The notes under the pieces were generated by a model. That model saw only the letters and a list, made by a program, of their open reading frames with translations. It did no database searches and was not told where the DNA came from. Shown piece after piece: positions 27,602-34,932 of a stretch of 56,019 nt of DNA. The stretch lies in NCBI GenBank assembly GCA_023150555.1, contig JAKLKQ010000044.1:1-56019 (forward strand). Direction: 5' to 3'. Origin of the DNA: Planctomycetota bacterium. GTDB taxonomy: Bacteria > Planctomycetota > SZUA-567 > H5-PLA8. Both the position numbers and the translations under genes were made by a program. Every line of letters starts with the position of its first letter. The stretch's first letter is position 1.

Positions 27602-28375
27602 ATGTTCGTACTCGTCCGCAAAAGCGCCCGCCACGCCGTTGCGACCTTCAACCGCCCCGACAAGCGCAACCCCCTGCCCTACCTCAACGACGACGGCCTG
27701 CTGCCCGCGCTGCAACAGCTCGAACAGGACGACGCCGTGCGCGCCGTGGTGCTGACCGGTGCGGGCCCGGCCTTCTGCAGCGGCCTGGACCTGGAGGCGC
27801 TGAAGAAACTCCAGTCCGCTACCGTCGCGCAGAACGCCGACGACAGCCGCGACATCCGCACCTTCTTCGAGACACTGCGCAAGTACCCCAAGCCGCTGGT
27901 CGCCGCGGTCAACGGCCCCGCCGTCGCCGGCGGCGCCGCGCTGCTCTTGTGCTGCGACCTCGCCGTCGCCGCAGAGGGCTCGTTCCTCTGCTTCAGCGAA
28001 GCGAAGATCGGCTTCGTGCCCGCGCTGGCGGGCGTGTACCTGGCGCGCGCCTGCGGCGAACGCGTCGCCCGCGACCTGCTGCTGACAGCGCGGCGCGTGG
28101 ACGCCGCCGAGGCTAAGGCGCTGGGGCTCGTGAACGAGGTTGTGCCCGCCGAGCAGGTGCTGGCGCGCGCCGAGGAACTGGCCGAGGCCATCGCCGAGAA
28201 CAGCCCCGAGGCCATCCGCCGCACGCGCAGCCTGATCGCCGACAGCGCCGAACTGCCGCTGGGCAAGGCGCTGGACTTGGCCACGCGCCTCAACGCCGAA
28301 GCGCGCGGGACGAAAGACTGCCAGGAAGGCGTCCGCGCGTTCCTCGAGAAACGCAAGCCCAAGTGGCCGTCCTGA
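27602..28375 (+). CDS. Enoyl-CoA hydratase/isomerase family protein (candidate methylglutaconyl-CoA hydratase)
   Basis: This crotonase-fold protein of 257 residues has the CoA-binding GAGPAFCSGLDLEALKK and the oxyanion-hole segment NGPAVAGGAALLLCCDLAVA. The loop SEAKIGFVPALAGVYLARACG corresponds to the region with the catalytic Glu in hydratases of the LiuC kind. It ends in KRKPKWPS. Its position directly behind HMG-CoA lyase and near a biotin-dependent carboxyltransferase suggests the hydration of 3-methylglutaconyl-CoA, the step before the lyase in leucine catabolism. This is a context inference; other short-chain enoyl-CoA substrates are possible. Confidence 0.85.
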   Translation: MFVLVRKSARHAVATFNRPDKRNPLPYLNDDGLLPALQQLEQDDAVRAVVLTGAGPAFCSGLDLEALKKLQSATVAQNADDSRDIRTFFETLRKYPKPLVAAVNGPAVAGGAALLLCCDLAVAAEGSFLCFSEAKIGFVPALAGVYLARACGERVARDLLLTARRVDAAEAKALGLVNEVVPAEQVLARAEELAEAIAENSPEAIRRTRSLIADSAELPLGKALDLATRLNAEARGTKDCQEGVRAFLEKRKPKWPS

Positions 28376-28402
28376 TTGCGGAATGATACGGCGGCGCCGG
28401 GT

Positions 28403-28894
28403 ATGCACGGCCTTCTTTGGTTTATCGCCAGACTCTGCATGCTTCTGACCTACCTCGCCTTCCTGGCGTTACCGATGGGCATGCCCGCTGCGTACCTGTT
28501 CCCAAAGGCCTGGATTGAACCGCTGCTCTGCTTTGAAGTGTTGGCGGCCTTGCTCGTTCTGCTCTGGAAGCTGCGGCAACTAAAGCTGGACGAGTACCCG
28601 CTTCGCGAGTACCTGGTCTCGCCGGTGGATTTGGCGTTCGGCGCCCATCCGGCCATCGTCGCTGCGGGCTGCCTGTTTCCATTTGCGGGCGGGCTTTACA
28701 TCGCGTTCCTCAAGGCCGCACCGCCAAATGCCACAGGCACGGTCATGACGGCAAGCGAACAGATGTTGTTCGGAGTCGTGTTCGCGGCCTTGGGGTTGGG
28801 GCCTTTGTCCTGCAGCCTGGCCTCCTGGATCACGGGCGATTGGAAGACCCTACAGGAGCGCCTTGAGAAAGAGACGAACGAAGAGCAGACCTGA
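28403..28894 (+). CDS. Hypothetical inner-membrane protein
   Basis: The protein has 163 residues and four likely transmembrane helices (LLWFIARLCMLLTYLAFLAL, IEPLLCFEVLAALLVLLW, PAIVAAGCLFPFAGGLYIAF, QMLFGVVFAALGLGPLSC). It ends in a charged cytoplasmic tail (WKTLQERLEKETNEEQT). No family recognised. The ATG at 28403 lacks a strong ribosome site; an in-frame TTG at 28376 directly abuts the stop of the hydratase gene, so coupled translation from there is possible. It falls between metabolism genes and efp and has lower GC than either. Confidence 0.6.
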   Translation: MHGLLWFIARLCMLLTYLAFLALPMGMPAAYLFPKAWIEPLLCFEVLAALLVLLWKLRQLKLDEYPLREYLVSPVDLAFGAHPAIVAAGCLFPFAGGLYIAFLKAAPPNATGTVMTASEQMLFGVVFAALGLGPLSCSLASWITGDWKTLQERLEKETNEEQT

Positions 28895-28978
28895 CGCTCC
28901 CCCGCTGCGGTTGCCTCGGTCCCACCCATCGAGTAGGCTTTTTCCTTCGCTGGAAATCGTTCACAGGGAGGACGTTGG

Positions 28979-29551
28979 ATGCCGAGTTGCAAGATGCGTG
29001 ACGTCAAGAAGGGCGAAGCGATTCGCTACAACAACGACATCTGGGTCGTCTTCGACCGCCACGAACAGACGCGCGGTAACCTGCGCACCTACTGGCAGGT
29101 GGACCTGAAGCACCTGATCCGCGGCAACGTCTTCACCCAGCGGTTCTCGCCCGACGACAACGTCGAGAAGGTGATCCTGCTCCGCGAGGAGTACGAGTAC
29201 CTCTACGACGACGGCACCAGCTACGTCTTCATGCACCCGGAGTCCTTCGAACAGGTCAACATCAGCAAGGACCTGATCGCCGAACAGCACACCAAGTTCC
29301 TGATCCCCAACATCCGCATGAACCTGGTGAAGGCCGAGGACCGCTTCGTGGTCGTGGAACTGCCGCAGACCGTGGACGTGACCATCGCCGACGCGCCCGA
29401 CGCCGCACGCGGCGACACCGCGACCGCCGTCACCAAGATCGCCAAGATGGAAAACGGCGGCGAAGTCCGCGTGCCCGGCCACATCAAGAAGGGCGACAAG
29501 GTCCGCATCCGCGTCGAAGACGGCGAGTTCCTCAGCCGCGTCAACGAGTAG
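28979..29551 (+). CDS. efp: Elongation factor P-like protein
   Basis: EF-P binds between the P and E sites of stalled ribosomes and rescues polyproline synthesis. The 190 residues contain all three barrels: KKGEAIRYNNDIWVVFDRHE, YEYLYDDGTSYVFMHPESFEQV, and the family signature LPQTVDVTIADAPDA...GDTATAVTK. The loop that enters the peptidyl-transferase centre reads HEQTRGNLRTYW, with R32 at the tip instead of the usual lysine in PGKGQA. That matches arginine-type EF-P (rhamnosylated by EarP) or the unmodified EfpL/YeiP branch, and the shape of the loop favours the latter. No earP, epmA or epmB is visible here. AGGGAGG lies nine bases upstream. The AAA ATPase gene follows after seven bases. Confidence 0.9.
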   Translation: MPSCKMRDVKKGEAIRYNNDIWVVFDRHEQTRGNLRTYWQVDLKHLIRGNVFTQRFSPDDNVEKVILLREEYEYLYDDGTSYVFMHPESFEQVNISKDLIAEQHTKFLIPNIRMNLVKAEDRFVVVELPQTVDVTIADAPDAARGDTATAVTKIAKMENGGEVRVPGHIKKGDKVRIRVEDGEFLSRVNE

Positions 29552-29558
29552 CCCGCGC

Positions 29559-31304
29559 ATGGCGCTGATCGACGGCTTGCCCCCTTGGGCCGGTGAACTG
29601 GCCCAGACCTACAAGGCCGGCACGGTCAACACCTTCATCCTGCACGGCAACACGCTGGACGTTGCGCCCGCGCGCGAGCGCAACGGCGTGCGCTTCGTCG
29701 CGCTGAAGGAATTCCTCAGCGAGCAGCTCTTCAGCCAGCGCCAGATCGTGATCCACTACGACCAGGCGGCGGGGATCGACTTCCCCGACAACGCCATGGC
29801 CGAGAGCTTCCACCGCGTCGTGAAGGCCATCGACACGGTCAAGGGCACCAGCTTCCACGCGCAGCTGCCCCGCGACCCCGCCCGCGCGCTGCCGCTGATT
29901 GAACGCTATCTGCGCACGCGCCTGATGGACGACGGCAAGGGCGAGGCCCTGCGCGCGGCGGTGATCGTCGACTACGCGCACTTCATCGCGCCCTCGTCGG
30001 CCGGCTACCGCTTCAGCCAGGACGACGCCGCGACGCTGATCGCGCTCCACAAGTGGTCCAGCGACCCGGCCTTCACCAAGGCCGACGTCACGTTCGTGCT
30101 CGTCTGCGAGAACCTCAGCGACCTGCATCCCGTGCTGGTGCGCAGCCCCTACACCGCCAAGATCCAGATCCCGCTGCCGGAAGCCGACGAGCGCCTCGAG
30201 TATTTGCGCACGACCGTGCCGGCCGAAGCCTTCGCCGCGTTCAGCACGCTGACGCCCGAAGAGATGGCCGTGCACACCGCGGGCCTGAGCCGCGTGAACC
30301 TGGAGCACCTGCTCGCGCGCGCGAAACTGATGAGCGCCGGGAAATCGCCGAAGAAACTCGACTTCGCCGCGCTGTGGGACCAGAAGAAGGCGCTGATCGA
30401 GAAGGAGTGCTTCGGACTGCTCGAGTTCCTCAAGCCGAAGCGCGGGCTCGAGGCCGTCAGCGGGCACGACGCGGCCAAGCGCTGGCTGCGCGACGACGCG
30501 CGCCTCTTGAAGGAGGGGCACCTCGACGCGCTGCCCATGGGCTACCTGATCTGCGGGCCCGTCGGCACGGGCAAGACGTTCCTGATGACGTGCTACGCCG
30601 GCGAGCTAGGGATCCCGTGCGTGGTGCTGCGCAACTTCCGCAGCCAGTGGCAGGGCGTCACCGAAGGCAACTGGGAGAAGATCCTCACCACGCTGCGCGC
30701 CACCGGGCCCGTGGCGGTGATCATCGACGAGGCCGACGCCGCGATCGGCGACCGCGACGCCGCCGGCGACAGCGGCACCTCCTCGCGCGTCTTCTCCATG
30801 CTCGCGCAGCAGATGGGCGACACGCGCTACCGCGGCAAGATCCTGTGGTTCCTGCTCACCTGCCGCCCCGACCTGCTGCCCATCGACATGAAGCGCCAGG
30901 GCCGCGCCGAGGTCCACGTGCCGCTGTTCCATCCCGAAGGCGACGACGAGAAGCGCACGTACTTCACGATCCTCGCGCGCAAGAACGACGTGGAACTGGA
31001 CGGCGCCGACGTCCCCAAGGACGCGCTGAAAATGCGCCTCAGCGGCGCCGATATCGAGGGCCTGGTGATCCGCGCCAAGCGCCGAGCGCTCTTGGCCGGC
31101 AGCACCAAGATCCGCAAGCAGGACATGGAAGAGGAATTGAAAGGCTACCTGCCACCGACGTATCCGGAAGAGACCGAACTGCAGATCCTCGCCGCCGTGC
31201 TGGAATGCACGCACCAGGATTTCCTGCCCGCCGAGTACCGCAGCCTCGACCGCAGCAAGGCCGCCGCGAAGCTGAGCGCGCTGAAGGAGATCGTCGGAAG
31301 ATAG
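29559..31304 (+). CDS. AAA-family ATPase of the Ycf46-like kind, with a degenerate N-terminal AAA half
   Basis: The protein has 581 residues. The C-terminal half is a full AAA module: Walker A GPVGTGKTFLM near 333, Walker B AVIIDEADAAIGDRD near 387, sensor segment ILWFLLTCRPDLLP with an arginine, and a C-terminal helical lid. The N-terminal half (LAQTYKAGTVNTFILHGNTLD ... AVIVDYAHFIAP ... FVLVCENLSDLHPVL) looks like a second AAA fold without a P-loop, as in Ycf46-type ATPases. Such proteins are remodelling ATPases of unclear function in cyanobacteria and planctomycetes. It begins seven bases after efp and is surely co-transcribed with it, which raises a link with translation or protein quality control. 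Confidence 0.82.
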   Translation: MALIDGLPPWAGELAQTYKAGTVNTFILHGNTLDVAPARERNGVRFVALKEFLSEQLFSQRQIVIHYDQAAGIDFPDNAMAESFHRVVKAIDTVKGTSFHAQLPRDPARALPLIERYLRTRLMDDGKGEALRAAVIVDYAHFIAPSSAGYRFSQDDAATLIALHKWSSDPAFTKADVTFVLVCENLSDLHPVLVRSPYTAKIQIPLPEADERLEYLRTTVPAEAFAAFSTLTPEEMAVHTAGLSRVNLEHLLARAKLMSAGKSPKKLDFAALWDQKKALIEKECFGLLEFLKPKRGLEAVSGHDAAKRWLRDDARLLKEGHLDALPMGYLICGPVGTGKTFLMTCYAGELGIPCVVLRNFRSQWQGVTEGNWEKILTTLRATGPVAVIIDEADAAIGDRDAAGDSGTSSRVFSMLAQQMGDTRYRGKILWFLLTCRPDLLPIDMKRQGRAEVHVPLFHPEGDDEKRTYFTILARKNDVELDGADVPKDALKMRLSGADIEGLVIRAKRRALLAGSTKIRKQDMEEELKGYLPPTYPEETELQILAAVLECTHQDFLPAEYRSLDRSKAAAKLSALKEIVGR

Positions 31305-31307
31305 ACC

Positions 31308-32996
31308 TCAGACCTGCAGCACGCCCGTCTTGAACTCCGGCACGTTCGGGTTCTGCGCCGCCATCTCCAGCCCCAGGCTCAGCGCCGCGCGCGTCTGCGC
31401 CGGATCGATGATCCCGTCCACCCACAGCCGCGCCGCCGCGTACCGCGGGTCGGTCTGCTCGCCGTAGGTCTTCACGATCTCGGCGAAGATCGCATCCTGG
31501 TCCTTGTCGCTGAGCTTCTTGCCCTCCTTCTTCAGCTGCGCGAGTTTCAGGTCGGTCAGCGTGCGCGCGGCCTGTTCGCCGCCCATCACCGCGTAGCGGC
31601 ACGTCGGCCACGCGAGGATCATGCGCGGGTCGTAGGCCTTGCCGGCAAGCGCGTAGTGCCCCGCGCCGTAGCTGCCGCCCATCAGCACGGTGAACTTGGG
31701 GACGACGCTGTTGGCCACCGCGTTCACCAGCTTGGCGCCCTTGCGGATGATCCCATCGATCTCGGCCTCGCGCCCGACCATGAAGCCGTTGACGTCGTGC
31801 AGGAAGACCAGCGGCACGCGGTTCTGGTTGCAGTCCATCACGAAGCGCGCGGCCTTGTCGGCGCTGTCGGGATAGATCACGCCGCCGAGTTCGAACGGCT
31901 TGCCGGGCTCGCGCACGTGCTTCTTCTGGTTGGCGACGATGCCCACCGACCAGCCGTCGATGCGCGCGGTGCCGCAGACCAGCGTGCGCCCGAACTCGGC
32001 CTTGTACTCGTCCCACGTCGCACGGTCGGCGAGGCACTCGATGACGTGCCGCACGTCGTATTCCGCGCCGGGTTCGACGGGCATGCGCCGCACGATCTCG
32101 CCGGCGGGCTCGGCGGCGGGCTTGGGCACGTGGCGGCGGAAGGCCGGCTCGGGCGACGGCGGCCAGTGCCCGGCCAGCGCGCGCAGGCGCTTCAGCGCCG
32201 CCTCGTCGTCGGGCTCACGGAAGTCCACGGTGCCGCTCAGCTGCGCGTGCAGCGCCGCGCCGCCCAGTTCCTCGCTGTCGAGGTCCTGGCCGATGGCGGC
32301 CTTCACCAGCGACGGGCCGGCGATGTACATGCCCGCGCCGTCGGCCATCACGATCTTGTCGCACATCACCGGCAGGTACGCGCCGCCGGCCACGCAGGGC
32401 CCAAGCACGGCGGCCAGCTGCGGGATGCCCTCGGCGCTGATGCGCGCGTTGTGGCGGAAGATACGCCCGAAGTCGTCCTCGTCGGGAAAGATTTCGTCCT
32501 GCAGCGGCAGGAAGACGCCCGCCGAGTCCACCAGGTAGACCAGCGGCAGGCGGTTGTCCATGGCGACGCGCTGCGCGCGCAGCACCTTCTTCGCGGTCAT
32601 CGGAAAAAACGCGCCGGCCTTCACCGTCGCGTCGTTGGCGATGATCACCGCAAGGCGCCCGGCCACGCGCGCGATGCCGGTCACGACGCCCGCCGAAGGC
32701 GCGCCGCCCCATTCCTCGTACATCTTCCACGCGGCGAAGAGGCCCAGTTCGAAGAAGCCGGTCTCGGGATCGCACAGCCGCGCGATGCGTTCGCGCGCCG
32801 TCAGCCGCTTCTTCTTGTGCTGGCGTTCGACGGCGTCCGGTCCGCCTCCTTCGCGTACGGCCCATTCGTCGGTGCGCAGGCGGTCGAGCAGGTCCTTCCA
32901 CTTGCCCTCGGCCGCCGAAGCGGGCGGGTGGAGGCTGGGCGTCTCGGGCGGCGGCGGCCCGCCGCGGCCGGAGCTGATGCGTTTGGTGTCGGCCAT
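31308..32996 (-). CDS. Acyl-CoA carboxylase carboxyltransferase (beta) subunit, MCC/PCC type
   Basis: This subunit transfers the carboxyl group from carboxybiotin to an acyl-CoA. The 562 residues span both crotonase-fold halves: LARERIARLCDPETGFFELG-like N-terminus, LVYLVDSAGVFLPLQDEIFPDEDDFGRIF, GPCVAGGAYLPVMCDK, then in the second half FLHDVNGFMVGREAEIDGIIRKGAKLVNAV and GGSYGAGHYALAGKAYDPR. The DSAGVFLPLQDE segment resembles 3-methylcrotonyl-CoA carboxylase more than propionyl-CoA carboxylase. The biotin-carrying alpha subunit is not in the window. It converges with the AAA gene (4-base gap). AGAGG is seven bases before the ATG. Together with the lyase and hydratase it would complete leucine degradation. 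Confidence 0.9.
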   Translation of the reverse strand: MADTKRISSGRGGPPPPETPSLHPPASAAEGKWKDLLDRLRTDEWAVREGGGPDAVERQHKKKRLTARERIARLCDPETGFFELGLFAAWKMYEEWGGAPSAGVVTGIARVAGRLAVIIANDATVKAGAFFPMTAKKVLRAQRVAMDNRLPLVYLVDSAGVFLPLQDEIFPDEDDFGRIFRHNARISAEGIPQLAAVLGPCVAGGAYLPVMCDKIVMADGAGMYIAGPSLVKAAIGQDLDSEELGGAALHAQLSGTVDFREPDDEAALKRLRALAGHWPPSPEPAFRRHVPKPAAEPAGEIVRRMPVEPGAEYDVRHVIECLADRATWDEYKAEFGRTLVCGTARIDGWSVGIVANQKKHVREPGKPFELGGVIYPDSADKAARFVMDCNQNRVPLVFLHDVNGFMVGREAEIDGIIRKGAKLVNAVANSVVPKFTVLMGGSYGAGHYALAGKAYDPRMILAWPTCRYAVMGGEQAARTLTDLKLAQLKKEGKKLSDKDQDAIFAEIVKTYGEQTDPRYAAARLWVDGIIDPAQTRAALSLGLEMAAQNPNVPEFKTGVLQV

Positions 32997-33137
32997 GCTA
33001 CGGCCTCTTTACCACACCAGGCCGGTTTTCCCAACGCCGGAGCGCCCACCAAACCGATGCCCGGCGCTGGACCCGCGGCACCTCTTCAACGCCCTGCCGC
33101 GTAAAGAGTTAGAGCTCCCCACCCGGCATCCCTTTTT

Positions 33138-33204
33138 CGCGAAGTTTCCGTTGTGCGGCGCTGGCCCCGGGAGACGGAAGGGGTGGACGGGAGCGGCGCG
33201 CACG
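33138..33204 (+). promoter_or_regulatory. Leader shared with the next sigma gene; upstream AAC-N17-GTT
   Basis: These 67 bases align without gaps to 34866-34932 before the paralogous gene, with 53 identical positions by my count, beginning GCGAAG(T/A)TTCC and ending in GGAGCGGCGCG(C/G)ACG before the ATG. Further upstream, AAC at 33088-33090 and GTTAGA at 33108-33113 are 17 bases apart, an ECF-promoter-like geometry. Confidence 0.5.
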
Positions 33205-34788
33205 ATGAAGCTATCGCCGGGAACCCCGATGGCCCGCACGGAGCCCCGCATGGAGTCCGCGCCCAAAGCACGCACCTGGGAAGACGACGCCGAGGACCTG
33301 CGCCTGCTGAAGGCCCTGCAGGCCGGGCCGGACGACGATCCCGCCGCCTACCAGGCCGCCTGGGACACCTTCGTGCGGCGCCACCAGGCGAAGGCCTTGC
33401 GCACCGCCACGCACCTGGTCGGCGCGGAGGCCGCCGACGAGGTCGTGCAGGAGACCTTCATCGCCTTCTACCGCGCGCTGCGCCGCGGCGCGTCGTTCGA
33501 CCGCAACGTCACCGGATGGCTCGCGCGGGTCGCCACCCGCCGCGCGCTGAACGCCTTGCGCAACGCCAAGCGGAGACTCCCGACCGTGGAAGACCCGACG
33601 CTGGCCGGCGCGCCCGAAAATTCGAGCGCGCCGGCCGAACGAACCGGCTTCGCGGATGAAGCCCGGCGCCTGCTGGCCGACCTGACCCAGGCGCTGCCCG
33701 AACGCGTGCGCCTGCCGGTGGTGATGTATTACTGCGCGGGCCTGACGCAGCCGGAGATCGCGCAGGAGCTGGACTGCACGCAGCAGTCCGTCAGCAAGCG
33801 CCTGAAGCAGGGGCTCGAGTCGCTGAAGAACAGCCTCAAGCGCCACGGCTACGTCTCGCTGCCGGCGATGCTGCCGCTGGACGCCGCCCTGCGCGAAGCG
33901 CTGACGACGGGCAGCGTCGCCCCGCCGCTCCAGGCGCTCCACCTGATCCCCAGCCGCATCGGCGAAGCCGCCAGCCGGGCGACGGCGCGCATCGCGGCCG
34001 CGAATTCAATCTCGCCGCTGCTCTGGATCGCCGCGGGCCTGGCCTTCGCCGCGGCCGCTGCCGGGGCCTACGTGAGTCTCACGCCAAACACCGGGAACGA
34101 AGCGCAGACCGCACCGCAATCCGAACAACCCGCGCCGGCCGCGCCGACCGAAACGAAAGCTTCGAAGGCTTATCCGCGCAACCTGCTGACCTGGGACTTC
34201 ACGAAGGAGATTCCCGAAGGCTTGCGCGTGCAGCGCGTGCTCGACTACCACAAAGAGAAGGGCCTGCTCAAGACCCAGGACCTGCCCGTGCGAGTCGAGG
34301 ACGGCATGCTGCAGCTCAAGGATGCGGAGCCGGTCCTGCTGGTCTGCCCCGTCGACCTAGATCACATGGCCGTACGCGTACGCTTCACGCTGATCCAGAC
34401 CCAGAACATGGAGGTCGGGATCCTGCGCAAGTCGGCGGCGGGGCTCTCGTTCGAAAAAGGCATCAAGTACATGGCCCCGGCCTTCGGAATCAAGCACCGC
34501 AATATCTCCTTCAACAAGAAGTTCACCGCCGAGAACTTCACTTGGTGGGATACGGACCGTCGCCGCATGGTTTTGTCCATCGCCGGCGACACCGAAGCTT
34601 TGGTGGCCGTCACCGATGCGTTCTTCGCTTCCACCGACAGCACCGTCCTGGTGCTGCTTGGGAAGGACTACGCCATAGAGAAGGTCGTCTGCGACGAGGT
34701 CGATCCCGCCGAGGCCCGGGCGTTCGAAGAGCGGCTGAAGAGTCATGAAGATTGGCATATGAAGCGCCGGACCGTGGACAGCGACTAG
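33205..34788 (+). CDS. Membrane-tethered ECF sigma factor with extracytoplasmic domain (copy A1)
   Basis: This 527-residue sigma-70-family protein has region 2 at about 30-125 (HLVGAEAADEVVQETFIAFYRAL) and region 4 at about 150-217, with the helix-turn-helix GLTQPEIAQELDCTQQSVSKRL. A linker (LREALTTG...IPSRIGEAASRATAR) leads to one hydrophobic helix at about 270-291 (SPLLWIAAGLAFAAAAAGAYV). A Pro/Ala-rich spacer and about 190 beta-rich residues (NLLTWDFTKEIPEGLRVQRV...) lie beyond. The sigma part would be in the cytoplasm and the C-terminal domain outside, an arrangement in which one chain may sense and transcribe. ECF factors with C-terminal extensions are known in planctomycetes; this tail is not one I can name. 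Paralogue of the gene at 34933. GGGAG lies eleven bases before the chosen ATG. Confidence 0.88.
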   Translation: MKLSPGTPMARTEPRMESAPKARTWEDDAEDLRLLKALQAGPDDDPAAYQAAWDTFVRRHQAKALRTATHLVGAEAADEVVQETFIAFYRALRRGASFDRNVTGWLARVATRRALNALRNAKRRLPTVEDPTLAGAPENSSAPAERTGFADEARRLLADLTQALPERVRLPVVMYYCAGLTQPEIAQELDCTQQSVSKRLKQGLESLKNSLKRHGYVSLPAMLPLDAALREALTTGSVAPPLQALHLIPSRIGEAASRATARIAAANSISPLLWIAAGLAFAAAAAGAYVSLTPNTGNEAQTAPQSEQPAPAAPTETKASKAYPRNLLTWDFTKEIPEGLRVQRVLDYHKEKGLLKTQDLPVRVEDGMLQLKDAEPVLLVCPVDLDHMAVRVRFTLIQTQNMEVGILRKSAAGLSFEKGIKYMAPAFGIKHRNISFNKKFTAENFTWWDTDRRRMVLSIAGDTEALVAVTDAFFASTDSTVLVLLGKDYAIEKVVCDEVDPAEARAFEERLKSHEDWHMKRRTVDSD

Positions 34789-34837
34789 CGGCCCCTCGAT
34801 CGTGCAATTCGTTTATTCCCAATCTGTTGCATCTTCC

Positions 34838-34866
34838 GCCCGGCCACCGCGCCGGGCTTCTTTTTT
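34838..34866 (+). terminator. Rho-independent terminator of the first tethered sigma gene
   Basis: A 7-bp stem (GCCCGGC at 34838-34844 with GCCGGGC at 34851-34857) is followed by TTCTTTTTT. It ends the transcript 50 bases behind the stop and abuts the conserved leader of the next sigma gene. Confidence 0.8.
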
Positions 34867-34932
34867 GCGAAGATTCCTTTGTGCCGTGCCCGCCCGCGGG
34901 GACGTATGGGGTGGACAGGAGCGGCGCGGACG

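Noticed and set aside
26035..27669. Minus-strand frame of over 500 codons opposite the aminotransferase and HMG-CoA lyase
   Set aside because: Both opposite genes are firmly identified by motifs; this frame has only compositional openness.
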